This document shows positions 6,666 through 16,035 of a stretch of DNA of 40,225 nucleotides, piece by piece. The translations under genes and the position numbers were made by a program. The notes beneath the pieces are model-generated. The model did no database searches and was not told the DNA's origin. It saw nothing but the letters and a program-made list of their open reading frames with translations. The stretch's first letter is position 1. Every line of letters starts with the position of its first letter. The DNA comes from an uncultured Aeromonas sp. (GTDB taxonomy: Bacteria > Pseudomonadota > Gammaproteobacteria > Enterobacterales > Aeromonadaceae), in the NCBI GenBank assembly GCA_945957575.1, contig CAMFLW010000016.1, positions 1-40,225 of the forward strand, in the 5' to 3' direction.

Positions 6666-8798
6666 ATGAATATCATTGCCATCCTCAACCACCTCGGCGT
6701 TTTCTTTAAAGAAGAACCCATTCGCCAGCTGCAAGCCTCCCTCGAGCGCAAGGGTTTCGAGGTTGTTTATCCGGTCGACGTCGCCGACCTGCTGAAGCTG
6801 ATTGAGAAGAACCCCCGCGTTTGCGGTGCCATCTTCGACTGGGACAAATACTCTCTGGGTCTGTGCAAGGAGATCCACGATCGCAACGAGAAGCTGCCGA
6901 TCTTCGCTTTCGCCAACGACCAGTCCACCCTGGATATTCACCTGACCGACCTGCGTCTGAACGTCCACTTCTTCGAGTACCGTCTCGGCTTGGCTGACGA
7001 CATCGCCCTCAAGATGGGCCAGGCCACTCAGGAGTATCAGGACGCCATCCTGCCGCCGTTCACCAAGGCGCTGTTCAAGTACGTAGAAGAGGGCAAATAC
7101 ACCTTCTGTACTCCGGGTCACATGGGCGGTACCGCCTTCCAGATGAGCCCGGCCGGCAGCATCTTCTATGATTTCTACGGCCCGAACGCGTTCAAGGCTG
7201 ACGTTTCCATCTCCATGCCGGAGCTGGGCTCCCTGCTGGATCACTCAGGTCCGCACAAGGAAGCCGAAGAGTACATCGCCCGTACCTTCAACGCCGATCG
7301 CTCCTATATCGTTACCAACGGCACCTCCACTGCCAACAAGATCGTCGGCATGTACTCAGCGCCAGCCGGCAGCACAGTGCTGGTTGACCGTAACTGCCAC
7401 AAGTCGCTCACTCACCTGATGATGATGAACGACGTGACCCCGATCTACTTCCGTCCGACCCGCAACGCCTACGGCATTCTGGGCGGTATCCCGCAGAGCG
7501 AATTCAGCCGCGACACCATCGCTGCCAAGGTCGCCGCGACACCGGGTGCCCAGGCTCCCCGTTACGCGGTGATCACCAACTCCACCTATGATGGCCTGCT
7601 CTACAACACCGGCTTCATCAAGGAGACGCTGGATACCCCTTACATCCACTTCGACAGTGCCTGGGTGCCTTACACCAACTTCAGCCCGATCTATGAAGGC
7701 AAGTGCGGCATGAGCGGTGAAGCGATGCCGGGCAAGGTGTTCTACGAAACCCAGTCCACCCACAAGCTGCTGGCGGCCTTCTCCCAGGCCTCGATGATCC
7801 ATATCAAGGGTGACGTGGAGGAAGAGACCTTCAACGAAGCCTTCATGATGCACACCTCCACCTCGCCGCAGTACGGCATCGTGGCATCGACCGAGATCTC
7901 CGCTGCCATGATGCGTGGCAACACCGGCAAGCGTCTGATCAAGGACTCCATCGATCGCGCCATCTCCTTCCGCAAAGAGATCAAGCGTCTGCGTGATCAG
8001 AGCGAAGGCTGGTTCTTCGACGTATGGCAGCCGGACAACATCGACACCGTCGAGTGCTGGAAGCTGGATCCGAAAGATGACTGGCACGGCTTCAAGGACA
8101 TCGATGACAACCACATGTACCTGGATCCGATCAAGGTCACCCTGCTGACCCCGGGTATGGGTCGTGACGGCCAACTGCTGGAGAAGGGCATTCCTGCTTC
8201 ACTGGTTTCCAAGTTCTTGGACGAGCGCGGCATCGTGGTCGAGAAGACCGGCCCCTACAACATGCTGTTCCTGTTCTCCATCGGTATCGATCAGTCCAAG
8301 GCGATGCAGCTGCTGCGCGCCCTGACCGAGTTCAAACGTGGTTATGACCTGAACCTGACCATCAAGAACATACTGCCGAGCCTCTATCGTGAAGACCCTA
8401 GCTTCTACGAAGGGATGCGTATCCAGGAGCTGGCGCAGCGCATTCACGAGCTGACCAGCAAGTACCGTCTGCCGGAGCTGATGTTCAAGGCGTTCGACGT
8501 ACTGCCGGAGATGAAGATGACTCCGCACGCCGCATGGCAGCAGGAGCTGGCCGGCAACGTGGTGGAAGTGCCGCTGCGTGACATGGTTGACCGCATCAGC
8601 GCCAACATGATCCTGCCGTACCCGCCGGGAGTTCCGTTGGTACTGCCGGGCGAGATGGTGACCCAGGATTCTCTGCCGGTGCTCGAGTTCCTCGAGATGC
8701 TGTGCGAGATCGGTGCCCACTACCCAGGCTTCGAGACCGACATCCACGGCCTCTATCGTCAGGCCGATGGCAGCTACACTGTCAAGGTGCTGCGTTAA
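6666..8798 (+). CDS. cadA: Inducible lysine decarboxylase LdcI/CadA
   Basis: PLP-dependent fold-type I decarboxylase that converts lysine to cadaverine and CO2, consuming a proton: acid-stress resistance. It has 710 residues (E. coli LdcI 715). An N-terminal wing (response-regulator-like) domain covers about 1-130; the PLP core includes TPGHMGG, the GTSTANK motif, FDSAWVPY and the STHKLLAAFSQ motif whose lysine falls at residue 367, the same number as in E. coli. The C-terminal part includes LPYPPGVP. The start at 6666 follows a GGAG site with seven-base spacing; a GTG 15 bases upstream is in frame but lacks a site. The constitutive LdcC type is a possible alternative, but linkage to cadC and cadB argues for the inducible enzyme. 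Confidence 0.96.
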   Translation: MNIIAILNHLGVFFKEEPIRQLQASLERKGFEVVYPVDVADLLKLIEKNPRVCGAIFDWDKYSLGLCKEIHDRNEKLPIFAFANDQSTLDIHLTDLRLNVHFFEYRLGLADDIALKMGQATQEYQDAILPPFTKALFKYVEEGKYTFCTPGHMGGTAFQMSPAGSIFYDFYGPNAFKADVSISMPELGSLLDHSGPHKEAEEYIARTFNADRSYIVTNGTSTANKIVGMYSAPAGSTVLVDRNCHKSLTHLMMMNDVTPIYFRPTRNAYGILGGIPQSEFSRDTIAAKVAATPGAQAPRYAVITNSTYDGLLYNTGFIKETLDTPYIHFDSAWVPYTNFSPIYEGKCGMSGEAMPGKVFYETQSTHKLLAAFSQASMIHIKGDVEEETFNEAFMMHTSTSPQYGIVASTEISAAMMRGNTGKRLIKDSIDRAISFRKEIKRLRDQSEGWFFDVWQPDNIDTVECWKLDPKDDWHGFKDIDDNHMYLDPIKVTLLTPGMGRDGQLLEKGIPASLVSKFLDERGIVVEKTGPYNMLFLFSIGIDQSKAMQLLRALTEFKRGYDLNLTIKNILPSLYREDPSFYEGMRIQELAQRIHELTSKYRLPELMFKAFDVLPEMKMTPHAAWQQELAGNVVEVPLRDMVDRISANMILPYPPGVPLVLPGEMVTQDSLPVLEFLEMLCEIGAHYPGFETDIHGLYRQADGSYTVKVLR

Positions 8799-8823
8799 TC
8801 GATAGTGACAACAGTCGAAAGTG

Positions 8824-8848
8824 AAAGCCCTGATCATCAGGGCTTTTT
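8824..8848 (+). terminator. Rho-independent terminator of the cadBA operon
   Basis: AAAGCCCTGA pairs perfectly with TCAGGGCTTT around a three-base loop, followed by more T. It starts 25 bases after the cadA stop and may also serve the opposite-strand pliI unit. Confidence 0.92.
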
Positions 8849-8872
8849 ATATTTCAGATTCCGGGCGAGGGC

Positions 8873-9310
8873 TTAGTCTTGCGGGCTTTTGATCGCCTTG
8901 ACCACATCCTCTTTGGGCTCCAGCTCCTTGACCTGATTGAAGATCTCCAGCTCCCCTTGTGGACTGACGGTGTAGGCATCGGCATCCTGATAGCTGCCGC
9001 TGCCGGCGCTCTCGATGATGACCACCAACTCGGGCTGCTTGTCGCCATTCAAATCGACCAGTTTCAGCTCCCGGATAAAGCCGTTGCGAGCCATCACCTT
9101 GCCATCCTGAAACTCATCCAGTGGAAATTGGGTGTTCTGACCCGAATAGAGCCGCACGTCATAGCTGCCGATGGAGGCTGGCTCACCGGCCCCCTGCTCC
9201 ACCCGGATCACCTGCCCGGAGGGGAGGGTCAGTTGCTTGCTAAATCCCTCTCCGGCTTGTGCCGCCAGTGGCAGGGTCAGCAGCCCTGCCATCATCAATG
9301 CTCTGTTCAT
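8873..9310 (-). CDS. pliI: PliI, periplasmic inhibitor of I-type (invertebrate) lysozyme
   Basis: Predicted periplasmic protein that blocks invertebrate-type lysozyme and so protects peptidoglycan during life in or on invertebrates. The 145-residue product has a signal peptide (about 1-19, MNRALMMAGLLTLPLAAQA) and a single domain with the loop SGSY, where S104 and Y107 coincide with the positions I recall as functionally important in A. hydrophila PliI. VDLNGDKQPELVV resembles a calcium-type acidic loop but is part of the family fold. Start ATG is preceded by AGAGG. It follows pepO on the same strand after 58 bases containing a strong hairpin, so it may be a downstream cistron. Confidence 0.82.
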   Translation of the reverse strand: MNRALMMAGLLTLPLAAQAGEGFSKQLTLPSGQVIRVEQGAGEPASIGSYDVRLYSGQNTQFPLDEFQDGKVMARNGFIRELKLVDLNGDKQPELVVIIESAGSGSYQDADAYTVSPQGELEIFNQVKELEPKEDVVKAIKSPQD

Positions 9311-9337
9311 CTTGCAACCTCTTGCTGTCTCTTGAGT

Positions 9338-9358
9338 GCGGGCTCCCGGGGAGCCCGC
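9338..9358 (-). terminator. Strong hairpin between pepO and pliI
   Basis: GCGGGCTCC and GGAGCCCGC are perfect complements around a three-base loop, directly after the pepO stop codon on the minus strand. No U run follows, so it may be a partial terminator or an mRNA 3'-end stabiliser that sets pliI below or apart from pepO. Confidence 0.55.
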
Positions 9359-9368
9359 CGTGATGCTG

Positions 9369-11402
9369 TTACCAGATCTTCACCCGCTTTTGGGGTGGCA
9401 GATAGAGCTTGTCCCCCGGCTGGATGTTGAATGCCTCGTAGAAGGCGGGAATGTTCGGCACCACGCCGTTGACCCGGTACTCGGGGGGCGAGTGGGGGTC
9501 GGAGCGCAGCAGCATCTGCATCAGCTCGGGGCGATACATCCCTTTCCACACCTGCGCCCAGCCGAGGAAGAAGCGCTGTTCGCCGGTGAAGCCGTCCAGC
9601 ACCGGCGCCTCCTTGCCACCCTGCGACAGCTCGTAGGCCTTGTGGGCGATGGTGAGGCCGCCCAGATCGCCGATGTTCTCCCCCAGGGTGAACTGGCCGT
9701 TGACGAACTGACCGTTGATGGGCTCGAAGCGGTTGTATTGGGCCACCAGCCGGCTGGTGCGGAAGCGGAACTCCTTGAGATCCTGCGGTGTCCACCAGTC
9801 GCGCATCATGCCGTCGCCGTCGGATTTGGCCCCCTGATCATCAAAACCGTGGCCCATCTCGTGGCCAATGACCCCGCCGATGGCGCCGTAGTTGACCGCA
9901 TCATCCGCCGTCATGTCGAAGAAGGGGGGCTGCAAAATGGCCGCCGGGAAGACGATCTCGTTGTTGCTCGGGTTGTAGTAGGCGTTCACCGTCTGCGGCG
10001 ACATGTGCCACTCGTCCCGGTCGACCGGCTTGCCGAGGCGCGCCAGACTGTCTGCATATTCAAAGGCTTGCGAGCGCTGCAGGTTGCCCACCAGATCGTC
10101 CGGTTTGATGGTGATGGCGCTGTAATCCTTCCACTTGTCCGGATAGCCGATCTTGGGTCGGAACTTGGCCAGCTTCTCGAGCGCCTGGGTCTTGGTCTCC
10201 GGCGACATCCAGTCGAGCTCTTCAATGCTCTGGCGATAGGCGGTGCGCAGGTTCTCCACCAGTTGCTCCATCCGCTCCTTGGCCGCAGGCGGGAAGTAGC
10301 GGGCCACATAGAGCTGGCCAACCGCTTCACCCAGATGATCGTTTAGCACCCCGAGCGCCCGCTCCCAGCTGGCGCGCTGTTTGGGCGTGCCGCTCAACGT
10401 GGTGCCGTAGAAGGCAAAGTTGGCCTGATCGGTCTCGCTGTCGAGATAGGGGGCGTAGTCGGTCAGCAGCTGCCACTTGAGGTAGGCCTGCCAGTCGGCG
10501 ATGGGGGTCTGGGCCATCACCTGATCCAGCGCGCTCAGATAGGTCGGCTGGCCGATGACGAGCTCCGGTTGGGCGGCAATGCCGGCCGCATCGAGATAGG
10601 CCTGCCAGTCGAGGTGAGGGGCAAGGCGTGCCAGTTCGCTGGCGGGGCGTTTGTTGTAGTTCTTCTCCCGATCCCGCAGGGCGACATTGTCCCACTGGAT
10701 GGTGGCGAGCCGGGTTTCGAGGGCGAGAATCCGCTTGGCCTTGCCGCTCGGGTCAGACTCCCCGAGGCGGCTCAGCATGGCGGCGATATGCTGCTGGTAC
10801 TTCTGGCGCAGCGCCTGACTATCGGGATCCTGCTTGAGGTAGTAATCCCGATCCGGCAGCCCCAGCCCGCCCTGATAGAGGTAGACCGCATAGCGATCCG
10901 GCGCCTTGGCGTCGGCATCGATCCAGATACCGAACGGTGCGCCACCGCCCATACGGCCTGACTGGGCAAAGGCGCGGGCCAGTGCCGCCTGATCACGGAT
11001 TTGGTCGATATCGGCCAGCGCCGGTGCCAGCGGGGTGAGCCCCTTGGCGTCGCGGCCAGCCTGATCCAGATAGCTGGCGTAGAGATCGCGGATCTGCTGG
11101 GTCGGCGTGCCGGTGGCGGCCTCCTGCTTGGCCAGCCCCTCGACCAGCACCCGCACGTCGGCGAGGGATTTGTCCCGCAGCATGTAGAAGGCGCCGTCGG
11201 CGGGGCGATCGTCGGGGATCTTGGCGGTGGCGAGCCACTTGCCGTTGACGTAGCGGAAGAAGTCATCGCCGGGTTTGACCCGGGTGTCCATATTGGCCAG
11301 CGCCAGTCCGGAGTGTTTGGGGGATTCTTGCGGTGCCTGACTGCAGCCAGCCAGCAGGGCCAGTCCAATCAGGCCGGCCAGTAAGCTTTTCTTATTGTTC
11401 AT
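9369..11402 (-). CDS. pepO: M13-family zinc metallopeptidase lipoprotein (PepO-like)
   Basis: Neprilysin/endothelin-converting-enzyme family endopeptidase, probably anchored at the envelope. The 677-residue product opens with a lipoprotein signal (LALLAGC, lipobox at about residues 16-20). The N-terminal M13 domain is followed by the zinc site HEMGH at residues 514-518, the downstream GENIGDLGG motif that supplies the third ligand, and a C-terminal end KLYLPPQKRVKIW typical of the family. An earlier TTG in frame at 11417 is less likely than the ATG at 11402, which has GGAACCAGACAAG upstream and puts the signal peptide at the true N-terminus. The substrate is unknown. Confidence 0.9.
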   Translation of the reverse strand: MNNKKSLLAGLIGLALLAGCSQAPQESPKHSGLALANMDTRVKPGDDFFRYVNGKWLATAKIPDDRPADGAFYMLRDKSLADVRVLVEGLAKQEAATGTPTQQIRDLYASYLDQAGRDAKGLTPLAPALADIDQIRDQAALARAFAQSGRMGGGAPFGIWIDADAKAPDRYAVYLYQGGLGLPDRDYYLKQDPDSQALRQKYQQHIAAMLSRLGESDPSGKAKRILALETRLATIQWDNVALRDREKNYNKRPASELARLAPHLDWQAYLDAAGIAAQPELVIGQPTYLSALDQVMAQTPIADWQAYLKWQLLTDYAPYLDSETDQANFAFYGTTLSGTPKQRASWERALGVLNDHLGEAVGQLYVARYFPPAAKERMEQLVENLRTAYRQSIEELDWMSPETKTQALEKLAKFRPKIGYPDKWKDYSAITIKPDDLVGNLQRSQAFEYADSLARLGKPVDRDEWHMSPQTVNAYYNPSNNEIVFPAAILQPPFFDMTADDAVNYGAIGGVIGHEMGHGFDDQGAKSDGDGMMRDWWTPQDLKEFRFRTSRLVAQYNRFEPINGQFVNGQFTLGENIGDLGGLTIAHKAYELSQGGKEAPVLDGFTGEQRFFLGWAQVWKGMYRPELMQMLLRSDPHSPPEYRVNGVVPNIPAFYEAFNIQPGDKLYLPPQKRVKIW

Positions 11403-11582
11403 CTTGTCTGGTTCCAATTCGGGTTGTTTGCTTCCCTGCCCATCGTCCTTGCGCCAACCGGCTGTGCGACCACCTTGCGGCCAGCCTGGTGGAGGGGGCG
11501 GGCGAGCCTCACTCTAGCAGCAGGGTTGCAGCTTGATAAGCCCGACTCTGCTAAGATCGGCCGGTCCGTATTGGGGAAGCCT

Positions 11583-12941
11583 ATGATTTCTCATCTTTAT
11601 TCTCGCTTTTGTCTGACTATGCCAGCGCCGGAAGGTTCCACCGGTCTGCTGGTGGCCTTCAGTGGCGGCCTCGACTCCACCCTGCTGCTGGTACTGGCGG
11701 CGCAGTATGCCCGCGAGCACAGCCTGCCGCTGCGTGCCCTGCACGTACACCACGGCCTCAGTCCCCATGCCGATGAGTGGGTCTCTCACTGTGAAGCCGT
11801 GTGTCAGCAATTGGCGGTGGAGCTGCTGGTCGAGCGGGTGACTCTGGCCCGTGGCAATGGCGAGAGTCTGGAGGCGCAGGCACGCACCGCCCGTTACCAG
11901 CGGCTGACTGCCCGAATGCGGGAGGGGGAGTGGCTGCTCACCGCCCATCATCAGGACGATCAGCTGGAGACCCTGCTGTTGGCCCTCAAGCGCGGCGCCG
12001 GTCTGCGTGGCCTGGCGGGGATCCTGCCAAGCCAGCCCTTTGCTCGCGGCCTGTTGCTGCGGCCGCTGCTCGATATCAGCCGGGCCGAACTGGCCGAGGT
12101 TGCCGCCACCCTGCCTTATGGTTGGGTCGAGGATGAGAGCAATCAGGATGTGAGTTATGACCGCAATTTTCTGCGCCAGACGCTAATCCCCCAGCTCAAG
12201 GCGCGCTGGCCTGCCATTGCCCGTACTGCCGTCCGCAGCATGGCCTTGTGTGCCGAGCAGGAGGCGCTGCTGGACGAGCTGGCCGAGAGCGACTGGCAGC
12301 TGGCGGGCGAGGGGGAGGCGCTGCATATCGGCCCGCTGCACGCCCTCTCGCCGACCCGGCGCAACAACCTGCTGCGCTACTGGATCCGCCGTCAGGGGGG
12401 CGAGATGCCATCGCGCGAGCAGCTTGCCCGGCTGTGGCAGGAAGTAGCGCTGGCGCGGCCCGATGCCAATCCGCAGCTCATCTGGGGGCGCCAGAGCTGC
12501 CGCCGTTTTCAGGAGCGGCTCTATCTGGTCGCCCCGGATCTGCAACCCTGTCATCAGGTGTTGCCGCTCACCGTGGGCGAGCCGCTGATCCTGCCGGACG
12601 GGCTGGGCGAGCTGGTGGTGCGCATGGCGGAGCACGGCGAGGATCTGCTGCGCGCCCCCCGAGCGGATGAGCCGCTCTCGGTGCGTTTTCAGGTAGCGCC
12701 CGGGATCCCCCTCAAACCGGGGGGGCGAAGCGGCAGTCGGCGGATGAAAAAGTTGCTGCAGGAGTATGGCGTGCCTTCGTGGCAGCGGGGGCGGATCCCC
12801 ATCCTCTACTATGGCGAGCAAGTGGCGGCGGTGGTGGGGCTCTTTGTCTGCGACGGTTTTATGGCACAGGGGGCCGGGCTGGTGTGTCACTGGCAGGGGA
12901 GCGGTGCAGCCCCGGTTCTGCCCGAGCAGGATCTTGCCTGA
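11583..12941 (+). CDS. tilS: tRNA(Ile)-lysidine synthase TilS
   Basis: Cytoplasmic N-type ATP pyrophosphatase that attaches lysine to C34 of the CAU-anticodon tRNA-Ile, changing its decoding from AUG to AUA; normally essential. The PP-loop SGGLDS lies at residues 27-32, followed by HVHHGLSPHADEW and the catalytic-region motif TAHHQDDQLETLLLALKRGAGLRGL, then the TilS substrate-binding and C-terminal domains (PGIPLKPGGRSGSRRMKKLLQE). Length is 452 aa, as usual for proteobacteria. The start at ATG 11583 has GGGGAAG just upstream; the frame is open further upstream without homology. It is divergent from pepO with about 180 bases between the starts. Confidence 0.95.
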   Translation: MISHLYSRFCLTMPAPEGSTGLLVAFSGGLDSTLLLVLAAQYAREHSLPLRALHVHHGLSPHADEWVSHCEAVCQQLAVELLVERVTLARGNGESLEAQARTARYQRLTARMREGEWLLTAHHQDDQLETLLLALKRGAGLRGLAGILPSQPFARGLLLRPLLDISRAELAEVAATLPYGWVEDESNQDVSYDRNFLRQTLIPQLKARWPAIARTAVRSMALCAEQEALLDELAESDWQLAGEGEALHIGPLHALSPTRRNNLLRYWIRRQGGEMPSREQLARLWQEVALARPDANPQLIWGRQSCRRFQERLYLVAPDLQPCHQVLPLTVGEPLILPDGLGELVVRMAEHGEDLLRAPRADEPLSVRFQVAPGIPLKPGGRSGSRRMKKLLQEYGVPSWQRGRIPILYYGEQVAAVVGLFVCDGFMAQGAGLVCHWQGSGAAPVLPEQDLA

Positions 12942-12971
12942 GGTGATCTCTGCGTGAGATGCAATTAGCCC

Positions 12972-13014
12972 CAAAAAAAGAAGCTCCGGTCACATGGCGC
13001 GCATGTGCCGGAGC
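12972..13014 (-). terminator. Terminator of the diguanylate cyclase gene
   Basis: A long hairpin, GCTCCGG plus CACATG paired with CATGTG plus CCGGAGC with one bulged base and a five-base loop, is followed on the minus strand by TTCTTTTTTT. It lies between the convergent tilS and GGDEF genes and may stop both. Confidence 0.88.
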
Positions 13015-13030
13015 AAAGAAGAGTTCGGCA

Positions 13031-13933
13031 TTATTCGTTAGGGCTGGCCTTGCCGGCTTTTTTGCGGGCGTAGAGGTGACTGTCGGCCGCCTCGTAGAGG
13101 CTTGGCACATCGACCCCGGATTGCCAGCAGGCGGCGCCAAGGCTGCATCCGACCGAGAAGGTGCTGAGCTCCTTGTGGGTCATCAACATATGCTGCAATC
13201 GCAGCCAGACCGGGCGCCACGCCTCGGGTTCGGCCGGTTGCAGCAGCAGGGCAAATTCATCTCCCCCGAGCCGGAAGGCTTGATCCGTACTGCGGATGCA
13301 CCCCTTGAGCAGCTGGGCGAAGCGACTCAGCACCAGATCCCCCACCGGATGGCCCCAGGTGTCGTTGATCTGCTTGAAGCGATCGAGATCCAGCAGCACC
13401 AGCACCAGACCGTGAGGCTCGCGGCTGTGCTGCTCGATGGCGCGACCGATAGCCTCGTCAAAGTAAGAGCGGTTGCCAAGGCCGGTCAGGTGATCGAGCC
13501 GGACCAGCTGATCCAGTTTTTCCAGCCGCAGATAGAGGGGCAGCAGTAGGCAGAGCAGCTGATGGTATTGCATCAGTACCCGTTGCTGGCTGCCGCTCAG
13601 CGGATGTTCCAGCTCGTAGTGGAGCTGGCCGAGCAGTTGGCCGTGCTGACCTCGTAGCTCGAACGGATAGTTGTGCAGGTTGAGGGTGGCCAGTGGCGGG
13701 TGCTGGATCAGCACATGGGGCTGGCCACAATCGAGGTAGAGACCGTGGATCCTGACAATTCTTGCCGCACGATCGGCAAAAGTTGTCAGCAGACCGCCGA
13801 GATCGCTCTGCCCCAACAACTGCTCGAGCAACTGGTTGCGTTCAACGCTGGGCAACGGCGTGAGCCGCTCCATCTGGCGAACCCACTGCTCGATGCCATG
13901 GCTAAAGCCATTAAGTGACGACGTATTTTCCAT
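13031..13933 (-). CDS. GGDEF-domain diguanylate cyclase
   Basis: Predicted to make cyclic di-GMP from two GTP, promoting sessile behaviour. The 300-residue product has an unassigned N-terminal half (about 1-135; perhaps a divergent GAF-like sensor), then a GGDEF domain: DHLTGLGNRSYFD, LDLDRFKQINDTWGHPVGD, and an intact RLGGDEF signature at residues 221-227. An RSTD inhibitory-site motif (R214-D217) sits the canonical five residues before GGDEF, implying product feedback inhibition. No membrane segment or signal peptide is obvious, so it should be cytoplasmic. The ATG at 13933 is chosen because AGGTGGA precedes it; upstream in-frame codons lack a site. It diverges from the antiporter gene. Confidence 0.92.
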   Translation of the reverse strand: MENTSSLNGFSHGIEQWVRQMERLTPLPSVERNQLLEQLLGQSDLGGLLTTFADRAARIVRIHGLYLDCGQPHVLIQHPPLATLNLHNYPFELRGQHGQLLGQLHYELEHPLSGSQQRVLMQYHQLLCLLLPLYLRLEKLDQLVRLDHLTGLGNRSYFDEAIGRAIEQHSREPHGLVLVLLDLDRFKQINDTWGHPVGDLVLSRFAQLLKGCIRSTDQAFRLGGDEFALLLQPAEPEAWRPVWLRLQHMLMTHKELSTFSVGCSLGAACWQSGVDVPSLYEAADSHLYARKKAGKASPNE

Positions 13934-14051
13934 GGTCTTCCACCTGTAACACCTGACTACTGTCTCCTCCCTGCAATTGGCATGCCCAATATATCTTTCC
14001 TTCCCGCCAGAGCGGCTGACTAAGCTTAAGTCGATAAAAGGAGAGGGAAAT

Positions 14052-16004
14052 TTGTACACCGACCTGTTGATCCTGCTCTTCGCCGCCGTCCTGCTGGTGG
14101 CAACTTTCCGGCGCCTCGGCTTGCCGGTGATCCTTGCCTACCTGATTGCCGGCGTCTTGCTTGGCCCCCACGGGCTGGCGGTGATCACCGGCCAGTCGAT
14201 CATGCAGACCATTGCCGAGCTCGGGATCGTCTTTCTGATGTTCTCGCTGGGGTTGGAGTTCTCCCTGCCAAAATTGCTGGCGATGCGCCGGTTGGTGCTG
14301 GGGGTAGGGATGTTGCAGGTGCTGCTCACCTCACTGCTCTTCTTCGCCATCGGCTGGTGGTGGGGGCTGGGTCTGGCCCAGTCGCTGGTGGTGGCGGGGA
14401 CGCTTGCTCTGTCGTCGACTGCGGTGGTGATCAAGCAGCTCGGCGAGCAGAAGCAGCTCCATACCCGCCGCGCCCAGCTGGGGGTGAGCGTTCTGCTGTT
14501 TCAGGATCTGGCGGTGGTGCCCCTGCTGGTTATGATCCCTATCCTCGCCCAGCCGGAAATACAAGGGAGCGCCCTGGCCGCCGAGATTGCCTGGGCCACC
14601 CTCAAGGGGTTGTTTGCTCTCTTCACTCTGCTGGCGGTGGGCAAGTGGTTGCTGCCGCTGCTGTTTCATGAGGTGGCGCGGGCCCGCTCCGACGAACTGT
14701 TCGTGCTGAGCGCCCTGCTGGTGGCGCTGCTCGCCGCTTTCATGACCTATTCGCTCGGCCTTTCGATGGCGCTGGGGGCCTTTCTGGCCGGTATGATGCT
14801 GGGGGAGTCCCACTATCGCCATCAGCTTGAGGTGGACATCAAGCCTTTTCGCGACGTACTGATGGGGCTCTTTTTTATCACCATCGGCATGGCCATGGAT
14901 TGGCAGCTGGTGGCACAGGCATGGTGGCAGGTGTTGCTCTGCGTGGTGGTGTTGGTGCTCTGCAAATCCCTGCTGGTGCTGCTGGCTGGCCGGCTGATGG
15001 GAGAGCGCAAGCGCGACAGTATGGCGGCCGGCATCATGCTGAGCCAGGTGGGGGAGTTCGGTTTTGTGCTGCTGGCGCTGGCACTCCACCACGGCCTGCT
15101 GGATCCGCAGCTGGTCTCCCGGTTGATCGGCATCGGCATCATCTCCATCGCCATGACCCCCTGGCTGGTTACTCAGGCCCACTCGCTGGCTCGCAGCCTC
15201 ACCGATCCGGCGCTGTTGACCCGATCCGAAGTGGCCCAGTCGGGGCTCAGCAAAAACCAGCACGTCATCATCGCCGGGTTTGGCCGGGCCGGGCAGACCT
15301 GCGCCCGCTTTCTCAAGCTCGAGGAGATCCCGTTTCTGGCGCTCGATCTCGACCCCGAGCGGGTGAGTGAGGCCAAGCTGGCGGGAGAGCAGGTGGCCTT
15401 CGGCGATGCCAGCCGCCGCGATATTCTGCTGGCCGCCGGGCTGTTGCGGGCACGGCTGGTGATCATCACCTTCGATGATCGCAAGCGGGTGGCGGCGATG
15501 CTGGCGCTGATCCGCGAACTGGCGGGGGATCTCAAGGTGTTGGTGCGCACCCGGGATGACAGCTTTCTGGAGCAGTACAAGCGGGCGGGGGCCTTCGAGG
15601 TGATCCCCGAATCCCAGGAAGGGGCCCTGATGCTGGTCTCCCACCTGCTGGTCAATTGCGATATCCCCATCGGCCGGGTGATCCGGCGCATGGAGCACGA
15701 GCGCAGCAGCCAGTACCGCTTCTTGCACGGCTTCTACTGGGGGGATCAGAGCGCCAGCAATCTGGAGGCGGATCAGCTGCTTGAACGTCTCCACCCGCTG
15801 TTGCTGCACGATCAGGCGTGGGCGGTAGGCCGTGAAGTGAGAGAGCTGCCACTTGATGAGGTGCGGATCAAGGAGGTGCAGCGCGGGGATCAGAGTCTCG
15901 AGCCCAGACCCGAGCTGGTGCTGGCGGCAGGCGATCGGTTGATCCTGTTTGGTACCGTGGTCGCCATCGAGCAGGCGGAGCAGCGCCTGCTGGAGGGGCA
16001 CTGA
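14052..16004 (+). CDS. CPA2-family monovalent cation:proton antiporter with RCK (TrkA-type) domains
   Basis: Kef/YbaL-like inner-membrane antiporter or channel for potassium or sodium ions against protons. About 12 hydrophobic segments cover residues 1-380; a Rossmann RCK-N domain follows with the nucleotide-binding stretch IIAGFGRAGQTCARFL, and a TrkA-C-like domain near the end (AAGDRLILFGTVVAIEQAEQRLL). The product has 650 residues. The start is set at a TTG (14052): an AGGAG site lies eight bases upstream and the first residues YTDLLILLFAAVLL match the family N-terminus, whereas upstream in-frame ATGs add a polar extension. Whether it is glutathione-gated like KefB/KefC cannot be told; no ancillary KefF/KefG gene is adjacent. 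Confidence 0.88.
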   Translation: MYTDLLILLFAAVLLVATFRRLGLPVILAYLIAGVLLGPHGLAVITGQSIMQTIAELGIVFLMFSLGLEFSLPKLLAMRRLVLGVGMLQVLLTSLLFFAIGWWWGLGLAQSLVVAGTLALSSTAVVIKQLGEQKQLHTRRAQLGVSVLLFQDLAVVPLLVMIPILAQPEIQGSALAAEIAWATLKGLFALFTLLAVGKWLLPLLFHEVARARSDELFVLSALLVALLAAFMTYSLGLSMALGAFLAGMMLGESHYRHQLEVDIKPFRDVLMGLFFITIGMAMDWQLVAQAWWQVLLCVVVLVLCKSLLVLLAGRLMGERKRDSMAAGIMLSQVGEFGFVLLALALHHGLLDPQLVSRLIGIGIISIAMTPWLVTQAHSLARSLTDPALLTRSEVAQSGLSKNQHVIIAGFGRAGQTCARFLKLEEIPFLALDLDPERVSEAKLAGEQVAFGDASRRDILLAAGLLRARLVIITFDDRKRVAAMLALIRELAGDLKVLVRTRDDSFLEQYKRAGAFEVIPESQEGALMLVSHLLVNCDIPIGRVIRRMEHERSSQYRFLHGFYWGDQSASNLEADQLLERLHPLLLHDQAWAVGREVRELPLDEVRIKEVQRGDQSLEPRPELVLAAGDRLILFGTVVAIEQAEQRLLEGH

Positions 16005-16035
16005 ATCCCCTCGGACTCATCGGCCGCGCCCCTGT

